A model generated the notes under the pieces. That model was given only the letters and a program-made list of their open reading frames with translations, was not told the origin of the DNA and did not search any database. 45,031 nt of DNA from Bacteroidota bacterium (lineage in GTDB: Bacteria > Bacteroidota > Bacteroidia > SXHM01): contig CANJWH010000022.1 in assembly GCA_947478465.1 (NCBI GenBank), positions 1-45,031 of the forward strand, read 5' to 3'. This document shows positions 1-7,446 of this stretch, in pieces (within the stretch, counting starts at the first letter, position 1; each line of letters begins with the position of its first letter). A program made the position numbers and the translations under genes.

Positions 1-63
1 GATTAAAGGAAACATTGGCTAATATTGCAGCCCTTTAAATACGTTCTTTTAAAGTCTTTTAAT

Positions 64-147
64 GCCCAGGTGGCGGAATTGGTAGACGCGCTGGTCTCAA
101 ACACCTGTGAGGTTACACTCGTACCGGTTCGACTCCGGTCCTGGGCA
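64..147 (+). tRNA. tRNA-Leu (anticodon CAA)
   Basis: A class II tRNA with a long variable arm can be folded here. The acceptor arms are GCCCAGG at the 5' end and CCTGGGC at 140-146, followed by discriminator A. The anticodon loop CTCAAAC gives CAA, which reads UUG. The T arm contains GGTTCGACTCC. The CCA end is not encoded. One mismatch (T-T) is seen in the anticodon stem, which is tolerable but worth noting because the 3' half of this copy may have been supplied by the integrating element. The integrase gene follows directly, so this tRNA is the probable integration target. Confidence 0.95.
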
Positions 148-148
148 C
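124..148 (+). other. Probable attL core in the tRNA-Leu 3' end
   Basis: Integrase genes of the tyrosine-recombinase type often lie next to a tRNA whose 3' half is the attachment core, and that arrangement is seen here. The exact core cannot be bounded, because a second copy of the tRNA 3' end (T arm plus CCTGGGCA) was not found elsewhere in the window. The matching attR is therefore expected beyond position 45031. This is inference from gene order. Confidence 0.4.
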
Positions 149-262
149 TATTTAAACACTGAAAATCAGCACTTTAACGAAACGCAAACAACGTTTTTGC
201 AAAAAGTGGCATTAAAAGTGGAGAATACAATTAAGCTGGTTACTCCAGAGAAAATCTCTTAC

Positions 263-1459
263 ATGAGCAACAGCCAACTCCCCTACATTTTACCTCAAAT
301 TGTTATACCCTCAAAAAAGGCAAAAGACCAAAGAATCCATGTGGTTTATCATGTGTATGATGAAAACTTAGGAAAGCTTGTTCGCATACGATATTTTAAG
401 ATACCAGGAGATACTCCAAATGAGCAAATAACAGCAGCTCAAATGATCGTTATTCCCTATATATCAAATAAACTTACTACCGGTTATGTGCATAATTCCA
501 ACAAACTGAGTAATAACAAATATTACGATCCAAATAAATTAACCATTATTGATGCGGTTAATTTCGCATTCAATCTCAAAAAAGCCCGACTGGGAACCAG
601 AGCCAAAGAAAATTACACCTATTATATCAATGGCTTTATTGATTTTATTAAGGAAAATAATTACGAAAAACATTCGATTGAAAAATTTACGGGAGATATT
701 GCCCGCCAATTTCAAAATTATCTTGGCGTAAAAGGATTCAGTAATAGGACTACAAATAATTTCACAGATACAATAAAAACAATGATTAATGTCCTTTTAA
801 AACAGGACACCCCTCCCCTTTCTAAAAATCCATTTATTAATATCGACAAGGTGAAAGCCGGAATGGGTAAAAATATTGCTTTTAATAAGGAGCAAAAACT
901 TGCCATTTTTGAGTATTCAAAGGAAAAGTGGCCACAAGCTTATTTTTTGGCGATGTTCATGTATTATACATTAATGCGTACTAATGAAATTTGTAGTATC
1001 CAACGCAAGCATATTGGATATGTTCAACCGGGTTATATTTATTTGGAAGGTATAGATAATACAAAACGAATCTTTTCCCGTAATATTCAAATAACGGATC
1101 ACCTTGCCGCTCTCTTTACTGAATTTGGCATTTGGGATTTATCTCCTGAATCTTATTTGTTTTCTAAAGACAGAATGTTGCCAGGATTAATCCCAATTGA
1201 AACGAAACGTATGGGCGGAAAATACCGTGAATGGATTTTGGATATGATACCAGATTTGAAAGGCAAACGCGAATACACATTATACAGCTGGAAGCATACA
1301 GGGGTTATTGGAGCATATATCAGTGGAATCGCCCCATTTAATATTATGAGACAAACAGGCCATCGCGATAGGCAGGGATTTGAAACTTATTTAAAAAGTC
1401 TTGGATTGGTAACAAAAACAGACTTTAATGAGAAGATGCCGAACCCAACGGATTTTTAG
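263..1459 (+). CDS. Tyrosine recombinase / integrase
   Basis: A tyrosine recombinase of about 398 residues that would integrate and excise the element at the tRNA-Leu gene. An N-terminal arm-binding and SAM-like core-binding region (KENYTYYINGFIDFI) precedes the catalytic domain. Visible catalytic positions are Arg239 (LMRTNEI), Lys344-His345 in SWKHTG, His367 in TGHRD and the nucleophile Tyr376 in FETYLKSL. The usual HxxR box is replaced by a WKHTG form, known from Bacteroidota phage and element integrases. The open frame runs upstream through the tRNA to 107, but starts there would translate tRNA sequence; the ATG at 263 gives the family's usual length and is preferred. Its 3' end converges on the minus-strand gene ending at 1502. 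Confidence 0.92.
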   Translation: MSNSQLPYILPQIVIPSKKAKDQRIHVVYHVYDENLGKLVRIRYFKIPGDTPNEQITAAQMIVIPYISNKLTTGYVHNSNKLSNNKYYDPNKLTIIDAVNFAFNLKKARLGTRAKENYTYYINGFIDFIKENNYEKHSIEKFTGDIARQFQNYLGVKGFSNRTTNNFTDTIKTMINVLLKQDTPPLSKNPFINIDKVKAGMGKNIAFNKEQKLAIFEYSKEKWPQAYFLAMFMYYTLMRTNEICSIQRKHIGYVQPGYIYLEGIDNTKRIFSRNIQITDHLAALFTEFGIWDLSPESYLFSKDRMLPGLIPIETKRMGGKYREWILDMIPDLKGKREYTLYSWKHTGVIGAYISGIAPFNIMRQTGHRDRQGFETYLKSLGLVTKTDFNEKMPNPTDF

Positions 1460-1501
1460 GATAAAAACCGAACCCAACATAATTTTTAAGTGATTAATAG
1501 A

Positions 1502-2365
1502 TTACGAAACACTATTGTTATAAAGCATATATTGTTCAAAATACAGTTTATCGAATTTAATAATTGTAAAAAAATCCTCGCCGGTAAAATAGATATTTGA
1601 ATAAAATAGCCATTGAATCGTTTTTTCATCAAAGTCTATTTTGCTGAAAGAAATATTAAATGAATTGACTTTGGTCCAAGCTAAAGAATAATATTCCACT
1701 AACCAATCGTGTAATTCAGGTAATGTAGAATTGGAAAAAGTTTTTAAAGCAATATTTGCTTCCTTAAAATGCCTAAGTTTTTTAAAATCATTATTAAGCA
1801 TAAAATAAAAGTTTGTAAAATATCTATAACTCGAAATTTTATATTGATCCCAAACAGACCTGAATAAATTTTCATGTCTAATTAAATAGTTCGAAATATC
1901 TTTTGATGTTAGAATATGAATTTCATCATTCACCAATTCTTCGTAGGCATCCTTGCATTTATTTGATAAATTTAAATATTTATCGGTTGCTATAAAATCT
2001 GCCATTTCATCCTCCATAAAAAATAAATCAAAGGAGGTTAAACGAATAGCATCATTCCTATTCTTAATTCTATGATTTGTATAAATTTTTTTAATTTTAT
2101 TATCTTCTTCTTCAATAAAAAATTTAGATGTTCGGCTAATATATTTCAGGTAGATATAATATATATTTTGATGCTTTTTGTGTTGCCAAACTTTAATAGA
2201 ATTGGCAGCTTCAGGTAAATCCAAATAACTTGTTATAAATTTCAGTTTTTCTAAAAACACCTTTTTTGTTGCACCAAAATAAGTAATGGAATCATCCATG
2301 ATTAAATCCAACATTTCAAAATCCATTAGTTCCAGATATTTTAGGAATGCTTCTTTTTGAGTCAT
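1502..2365 (-). CDS. Hypothetical protein, possible NTF2-like N terminus
   Basis: A 287-residue protein that I do not recognise. The first hundred residues (AFLKYLELMDFEMLDLIMDDS and onward) have the look of an NTF2-like or SnoaL-like fold, with a helix pair followed by strands rich in Tyr and Lys, but no catalytic signature is visible. The remainder is mixed helix with many aromatic residues. No signal peptide or membrane segment is seen. It lies 180 bases downstream of the TPR gene on the same strand, so the two may be co-transcribed and form a cargo unit next to the integrase. Composition is very AT-rich, more so than the 5-15 kb operon, in line with accessory DNA. Confidence 0.75.
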   Translation of the reverse strand: MTQKEAFLKYLELMDFEMLDLIMDDSITYFGATKKVFLEKLKFITSYLDLPEAANSIKVWQHKKHQNIYYIYLKYISRTSKFFIEEEDNKIKKIYTNHRIKNRNDAIRLTSFDLFFMEDEMADFIATDKYLNLSNKCKDAYEELVNDEIHILTSKDISNYLIRHENLFRSVWDQYKISSYRYFTNFYFMLNNDFKKLRHFKEANIALKTFSNSTLPELHDWLVEYYSLAWTKVNSFNISFSKIDFDEKTIQWLFYSNIYFTGEDFFTIIKFDKLYFEQYMLYNNSVS

Positions 2366-2545
2366 ATTTTATTATGTGATACTTTATTTTCAGTTTTTTA
2401 AAGTAGCTCCATTTCTAATTTTCCTATAAATAGATAAAAAGCAGATTGAAAGGTTATTATTAATAATATTTCTTCGATTTTAATGCTTTCTGTTGGATGA
2501 TTATCTTTCGGAACAGTATCAATTCATGTTCATGATTTTTTATAC

Positions 2546-4909
2546 TTAATCAACATTCCAATAATTATCAGGATTACCTTCAAATACATCATTTATTGTT
2601 TCATCATCAAAACCATATTCTCCACCAAATTCATCATAATCTGATCCATTATCAGCATATCCATGAGTCCATTCAGCAAAACATGATTCAAAATCATAAT
2701 TATCATCCAAATCTTTAATATTTATTCTTTTGTTTACTAATTCTGAAATGGTTCCTATTTCAAGGCATTTAAGAAATTGTTCAAATAATTTGTAATTAAA
2801 GAACGAATCATTTATAATTTTTTCATACCATTCCATTAAAAATGGAGATTTATCAAACTGCTGTCCTTGTGGAGATTCCCATTCAATTTCATTGTTGACT
2901 AATGAAGGTACAATTTTATTTAGGTCATCAACTCTTTTTTGAGAAATATACTCCCTTTTTATTATTTTATAAATATACTCCCGGGATTTTAAAATATTAT
3001 TACTATTAACTTTTTCTTTTACCATTTCAAGGAGTTGAATGTTGTTTACATGATAAGGGTCTACAATAATTTGGTGCGTATTACTTTGAAAGTCAAGAAT
3101 CTCATTCGGCACAGTAATACAAAGCTCAGGATAATAGGTGTAATTATTATCTAAATTAAATTCTTTCTTAATTTCATCGGAATTTTTAATTTCCAATGTT
3201 TTTTCTTCAATATTTGAATTAGTAATTATATTTTTAAAAATTCTATCCATTTCTGAGTAAGTAGATATTTTTTTGGTGTATGTACTAGTATTCTTACCCA
3301 TAGAGAGTAAAATTGATACATCACTTGCATATCTTAAAATTTCAGGATTAAGTACAAGTAATATTGGACCACAAGGATTTGGAACGTTCGAAAATTTAGA
3401 ATCTTCTGAACTGAAAGCAAATGGATGTCCTTTATCACTTAACTCCATGTGGATTTGATTATTATGGCTGTACATTGGATGACTAGGATGATAAGGTGTA
3501 GTGCATAGTGTTCCAAAACTAGGTCTACCTAATGTACTCTCAATCAGATTGTCTAATTTGCCATTATCACGAACTAAGCAATTATTAATGTTATGTCTCG
3601 AAATAATACCGTCTAATTCTAAAAAAGTAAGAAAATCTATATATTGGCAGGCATGATATAATTTCGCCCCCATTTTATTCAGGGCGGAAATTAGATTTTC
3701 AATTATCTGACGGGAATTTACAAGTTTATCTCTTGCTACTATCGCCTTTTTAAATTCTGGTTTAATTTCAATAGCATTGCAATAATCATCAATAGCGCCT
3801 TTATAATCTTTCAAAATGATTTTTACATTTCCTCGTTTAAAATATGATAATGCATAGTTAGTGTTACACTTTATTGAATTGTTATAATCTGATAAGGCGC
3901 CTTCGAAATCCAATAATTTGATTTTAGTATTTGCTCGATAAAAATAAGCAACATCAAGGTTGCCTGATTTAATTTTAATGGCGGTATCATAGTGTTTTAA
4001 AGCTTCATTATAATTTTTTAATTTACTTTCAATAACTCCTAAATTTATATATGCTGTAGAATTTTGTGGCTTAATTTTAATATATAAAAAATAATCATTC
4101 TTTGCACCATAAGTATTAGATTTTGACTTGGCAATTGCCCTTGAAAATAATGCATCTGTGTATTGTGGGTTAATTTCAATTGCCAAACTAAAATCAGCGA
4201 TAGCTTTTTTGTAGTAACCCTGTAGACGCAATGCTTCGCCTCTGTAAAAATAAGCTTCAGCAAAATCCAGCTTTATCCGAATAGCCTTGTCGAATTCTGT
4301 AATAGATTCATTATACTGCTCAAGGTATAAATATGTTTTCCCTCTATTAATATATAAAATTGGATCTTGAGGATTAATTGCAATTGCAAAAGTATAATCA
4401 ATAATTGCACCCTGATAATCTTTAAGTGAAAATTTCACTTCCCCTCTTTTATTAATTGCATCTGTAAATTTAGGATTTATCAGAATAGCTGAGTTATAAT
4501 CTGCAATAGCACCATCATAATCTTTCAGGATATTCTTTACATCACCTCTTTTTAAAAAAGCATCGCAATATTCGGGATCAATCTTGATTGCGGCTGTGTA
4601 ATCAGAAATTGCTTCATCATATTCTTTAATATTAAATTGCGCATCCCCTCTTTTTAAAAAAATAGCTTTTATAATTTTACTAATATTTCGATATTTATTT
4701 TTGGGATAATAAATATTCATTTCTTCATTTTGACATTCAAATAACCGATATTGATCGTCACTTAAACTAAATAAGTTATTTTTATTAGAATCGATCAACA
4801 TTTGCGAAATTATAGCAAGAGCCTTTGAATAATCTAAAATAGCTTCCTGGTATTCCTTATATTTTGCTTTACGATTACCACATTCAAAATATATTTTAAA
4901 TTTTTCCAT
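2546..4909 (-). CDS. TPR-repeat protein with C-terminal ADP-ribosyltransferase-like domain
   Basis: A 787-residue two-part protein. About residues 1-400 hold roughly ten TPR units with the recurring pattern YxxAIxDYxxAIxIxPxxxxAxxxRG, a protein-interaction scaffold. From about 415 a separate domain begins with KLYHACQYIDFLTFLELDG and continues through PILLVLNPEIL and a later CITVPNEIL...IIVDP. This order (LYH near the start, a hydrophobic LLVLNP strand, a VP...I strand) resembles DarT/DUF4433-like ADP-ribosyltransferases, but catalytic residues cannot be fixed by eye. The C-terminal tail is very acidic (DYDEFGGEYGFDDE). No signal peptide. A defence effector that senses through its TPRs is one reading; a regulatory scaffold is another. 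Gene identity is sure, the ART call is tentative. Confidence 0.8.
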   Translation of the reverse strand: MEKFKIYFECGNRKAKYKEYQEAILDYSKALAIISQMLIDSNKNNLFSLSDDQYRLFECQNEEMNIYYPKNKYRNISKIIKAIFLKRGDAQFNIKEYDEAISDYTAAIKIDPEYCDAFLKRGDVKNILKDYDGAIADYNSAILINPKFTDAINKRGEVKFSLKDYQGAIIDYTFAIAINPQDPILYINRGKTYLYLEQYNESITEFDKAIRIKLDFAEAYFYRGEALRLQGYYKKAIADFSLAIEINPQYTDALFSRAIAKSKSNTYGAKNDYFLYIKIKPQNSTAYINLGVIESKLKNYNEALKHYDTAIKIKSGNLDVAYFYRANTKIKLLDFEGALSDYNNSIKCNTNYALSYFKRGNVKIILKDYKGAIDDYCNAIEIKPEFKKAIVARDKLVNSRQIIENLISALNKMGAKLYHACQYIDFLTFLELDGIISRHNINNCLVRDNGKLDNLIESTLGRPSFGTLCTTPYHPSHPMYSHNNQIHMELSDKGHPFAFSSEDSKFSNVPNPCGPILLVLNPEILRYASDVSILLSMGKNTSTYTKKISTYSEMDRIFKNIITNSNIEEKTLEIKNSDEIKKEFNLDNNYTYYPELCITVPNEILDFQSNTHQIIVDPYHVNNIQLLEMVKEKVNSNNILKSREYIYKIIKREYISQKRVDDLNKIVPSLVNNEIEWESPQGQQFDKSPFLMEWYEKIINDSFFNYKLFEQFLKCLEIGTISELVNKRINIKDLDDNYDFESCFAEWTHGYADNGSDYDEFGGEYGFDDETINDVFEGNPDNYWNVD

Positions 4910-5120
4910 ATTTTGTTTAATTTAAATAATTAGCAAGATTATTTTAAGATAGTATGTATACATAAAGTGAAAAAGTTTTTAAGTACAATTCAATTTCAGA
5001 AAAAGACAAAACTACAAAAGAATGCGGTGTTTAATATTCTAATTCAAATTATATCAATCAATTTTCTCTCTAATCATTCATTAAAATTCCATTTTCCCTC
5101 CTATTCCAGCAAAATTTAAA

Positions 5121-5168
5121 GGGGGGTGTCCTGCCCTAATTTAATTCTCCGGCAGGGGGGTGGTGTAG
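5121..5168 (+). promoter_or_regulatory. G-rich motif upstream of the 5203 operon
   Basis: GGGGGGTGTCCTGCC lies at 5121-5135 and a second G run, GGCAGGGGGGTGGTGTAG, at 5151-5168, in an otherwise AT-rich 293-base divergent intergenic region. The 15-mer recurs exactly upstream of the minus-strand structural operon (35346-35360), in the same orientation relative to the genes it precedes. This suggests a shared control site, perhaps for an element-encoded activator. No clear TTTG/TAnnTTTG promoter is seen here; TTG at 5169 and TTCCTTTG at 5188-5195 are a weak candidate. Function is inferred from position only. Confidence 0.45.
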
Positions 5169-5202
5169 TTGCTATTTTTATCGGTTCTTCCTTTGTGCCA
5201 GA

Positions 5203-5988
5203 ATGATAATCTGCCAGAATCAAGGATGCAACAATCCTGTAAGTTCAAAAGGAAATTCAAAGTTTTGCAGCCCTGAATGCATGGGCGAGACAGACCGCAA
5301 TTTAGCAGATCGTAAGGTTTTCAATGAAAACCAATCTTCGAAACACGATACTCTAAATACCCCAAAAAGGACTATGAATGATACCCCGTCTGCCATTAAT
5401 AATATTTTGGTGGAGTTTCTAAAAGCACAACTTGCAGAGCAAAAACTTAATTACGAAGCAAGGATCAGAGATTTAACCTCCCTTTATGATAACTGCAAAT
5501 TGCAGTACCAGAGTGAAGTGGATGCAAACCGCGATCTCAGGGTAAATCTATCTGTATTAGTCGAAAAACATAGCAATGCATTGGAGCATGAAAAACGTTC
5601 AGCTGCATTGACTGTGCAAGAAGGCCAAAAAGAAGGATTAAGTGGGTTAAGCAAAATGTTGGAAGGCGTTTCCGCTAAAGATATTCTGGGGCCTACCGGA
5701 CTTCCCGGTATGCTACTAGCCTGGAAAGGTATTAATCCAAATAGTTCGCAACCAACAGAAGTCGTCGACACAGGGTTGGAAGGCATGACAGCCGATTTAA
5801 AAGGCCAAATCCAAAATTTTGCAATCCGTTTAAACAGCGGAGAAATACCTAATCCGGATGTGGTAATGGATGGAGCCAGTCAGCTCGCCATGATGGATAG
5901 TATGAATCCTCAAAAATTGCAGGAAACCGTTGCCTTGCTTCATCAACAAGTGATTGAAATTTATAATAACAAAAACATACAACCCTAA
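5203..5988 (+). CDS. Zinc-finger / coiled-coil protein, first gene of the operon
   Basis: A 261-residue protein. The N terminus holds four cysteines (C4, C9, then CSPEC around residues 22-26), a treble-clef or ribbon-like zinc finger. Residues of about 70-140 (ILVEFLKAQLAEQKLNYEARI and onward) form a long charged helix that is probably a coiled coil. A Gly/Pro-rich middle (LGPTGLPGMLLAWKG) and a helical C terminus follow. The start is fixed because the first zinc ligand is at residue 4. It heads a same-strand run to 15320 with almost no gaps. A DNA-binding structural or regulatory role would fit, but the family is not recognised. Confidence 0.8.
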   Translation: MIICQNQGCNNPVSSKGNSKFCSPECMGETDRNLADRKVFNENQSSKHDTLNTPKRTMNDTPSAINNILVEFLKAQLAEQKLNYEARIRDLTSLYDNCKLQYQSEVDANRDLRVNLSVLVEKHSNALEHEKRSAALTVQEGQKEGLSGLSKMLEGVSAKDILGPTGLPGMLLAWKGINPNSSQPTEVVDTGLEGMTADLKGQIQNFAIRLNSGEIPNPDVVMDGASQLAMMDSMNPQKLQETVALLHQQVIEIYNNKNIQP

Positions 5989-5996
5989 TAATAATT

Positions 5997-6182
5997 ATGG
6001 ATGCAATACTTTCAATACCCGAAAACAATTACAAAACTGTAAATCATTTACAAACGATTGCCAATACTTTAAATTCTGAGTCCATAGAAATTCTCGCCAA
6101 ATTCTGCTCTAAAAACAACTCCGAAAGCAGTGGATTGATAAAGGACTTATCGACTAATTTTATTACCAAAAAGTATTTTTAA
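5997..6182 (+). CDS. Small hypothetical protein (61 aa)
   Basis: A 61-residue, mostly helical protein without membrane segment, starting 8 bases after the previous stop and ending 3 bases before the next start. The tight spacing on both sides and coding-like composition support it as a real gene. It resembles a small helical bundle (NNYKTVNHLQTIANTLN, ESIEILAKFCSKN). No family recognised. Confidence 0.6.
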   Translation: MDAILSIPENNYKTVNHLQTIANTLNSESIEILAKFCSKNNSESSGLIKDLSTNFITKKYF

Positions 6183-6185
6183 CCC

Positions 6186-6614
6186 ATGGATAAAAAAGAA
6201 ACCGGTCTCAAATTAGTCAATACTGTTGTTTGGGGAGTTGTGGCGTATGTTTTTGGCCGGTTTCTGATTACTCCAACGGGTAAATATTTAGAAGACAAAG
6301 TGAGCAACCTGAATCTTGGTTTTAAAAACCCATTGGATGCAGATAATTTCACTTTGAATTCCATTGAGGAAGGTCAATTTAAAACTATCCCAAGTCTTGC
6401 TTTAAAATCTGTTTTTAGTACTGAAAATGCTGATGTGTGGATTAATCCGTTCGTGGAAAATACGCCGCTTATAAGTTGGCGTTTTGGGAAGGGAGAAAAT
6501 ATAGGACGGCTAACCGGAACATTTGCAAAATTTAAGGGAATTGTACTGGCCGAATTAAATCTCACCAATAAAGGAGTTGGCTGGATTGATACCAACAAAA
6601 TAACAAAGGTTTAA
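6186..6614 (+). CDS. Membrane-anchored protein with SH3-like C terminus
   Basis: A 142-residue protein with one N-terminal membrane segment (about residues 11-29, LVNTVVWGVVAYVFGRFLI) and a soluble remainder. The C-terminal 70 residues (VWINPFVENTPLISW, then GENIGRLTGTF and GVGWIDTNKITKV) follow the spacing of bacterial SH3b domains, in which a G..TG turn and a W before the last strand recur. The downstream gene has a clearer version of the same arrangement, so the two may be paralogous membrane stalk proteins. Probably displayed on a membrane; a virion role is inferred from the many similar small anchored proteins in the element. Confidence 0.7.
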   Translation: MDKKETGLKLVNTVVWGVVAYVFGRFLITPTGKYLEDKVSNLNLGFKNPLDADNFTLNSIEEGQFKTIPSLALKSVFSTENADVWINPFVENTPLISWRFGKGENIGRLTGTFAKFKGIVLAELNLTNKGVGWIDTNKITKV

Positions 6615-6647
6615 CTCTATTGAAATTCTACTAACTATAAATACTAT

Positions 6648-7274
6648 ATGCGAAAATTAACCTCAAAACAAACCATTGCCGCCCTATTAGGTCTCACTGC
6701 CATTGGTTTTGTAGTGATTCCAAAATTGATGGGCAGCTCCAATCCATCAACCAATACCAATACTGACACCCCTCCAAATACGAATACCGGAACGAAGCCT
6801 CCAGTGCCAAGTGTGAGTGAGATTTTACAGGGTGTTTCAGCTGCCGCTTACTTGTATAATTTGGTAACAAAGGGTAAAAGCTATGCGGATATGCAAAAAT
6901 ATCTACAATCAAACATTGCTGAAGGAGGAAACAAAAGTTATGCTAATTATACCGGTATAATGGTACTCAGCAGTGCCAACAATTTGAATCTTCGCAAATC
7001 ACCAGGATCAGGTGGTATTGTTATTAAACAAGTATTCAAAGACGAAGGAATCGGGAAAACAACCGGACGTTTTTATAAATCCGGTGGACTAATCTGGGCT
7101 GAAATAACCTTGATTCCTCCATTTGTTAAAATACCCTATCCGGCTGTAAATACAGCTTTTGTAGCACTTGGTTACTTGAAAAGCAATCAAACAATCAATA
7201 ACACCATTTCAGGAATGGCAGGACTTGGTTGTTGCTCATCTCATCTTTCAGGTTTTAATAATTTGATTAATTAA
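6648..7274 (+). CDS. Membrane-anchored bacterial SH3-domain protein
   Basis: A 208-residue protein with an N-terminal anchor (residues 8-28, QTIAALLGLTAIGFVVIPKLM), a Thr/Asn/Pro-rich linker (about 32-52), a helical stretch, and an SH3b-like domain from about residue 118: LNLRKSPGSGGIVIK, then GIGKTTGRF and GGLIWAEITL, ending with ALGYLKS. SH3b domains bind cell-wall or glycan targets. The N terminus is not a cleavable lipoprotein signal. The last residues (GLGCCSSHLSGF) contain a Cys pair. The next gene starts one base after the stop codon. Likely a wall- or virion-associated stalk protein. Confidence 0.75.
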   Translation: MRKLTSKQTIAALLGLTAIGFVVIPKLMGSSNPSTNTNTDTPPNTNTGTKPPVPSVSEILQGVSAAAYLYNLVTKGKSYADMQKYLQSNIAEGGNKSYANYTGIMVLSSANNLNLRKSPGSGGIVIKQVFKDEGIGKTTGRFYKSGGLIWAEITLIPPFVKIPYPAVNTAFVALGYLKSNQTINNTISGMAGLGCCSSHLSGFNNLIN

Positions 7275-7275
7275 A

Positions 7276-7440
7276 ATGAGTATTTCAAAAACTAAAACGT
7301 CACTAAAGCCAATGCACATTGTGGCAATAATAGCCTTGATACTCATTGCTATTTTATGTCTCATCTTTCCTGAAGAAGCATCGACTATAATTGCCATCAC
7401 CTGTGGAATAGCATTTTTAGTAAGCCTGTTTTTAAAATAG
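7276..7440 (+). CDS. Small two-helix membrane protein (54 aa)
   Basis: A 54-residue reading frame that fills the gap between two genes of the operon. After a basic start (MSISKTKTSLKP) it has two hydrophobic segments, HIVAIIALILIAILCLIF and STIIAITCGIAFLVSLFL, separated by PEEA. Such a hairpin membrane protein could sit in an internal viral membrane or act as a holin. Its ATG follows the previous TAA by one base and its stop is 6 bases before the next ATG, which supports translation. Confidence 0.65.
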   Translation: MSISKTKTSLKPMHIVAIIALILIAILCLIFPEEASTIIAITCGIAFLVSLFLK

Positions 7441-7446
7441 CTAACC

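Noticed and set aside
107..262. Extension of the integrase gene to 107
   Set aside because: It would translate part of the tRNA; the ATG at 263 gives normal length and keeps all integrase domains.
1440..1482. Direct repeat CCGAACCCAAC at the integrase end
   Set aside because: Only 11 bases, two copies, at a convergent gene end; no sign of an attachment or mobile role.
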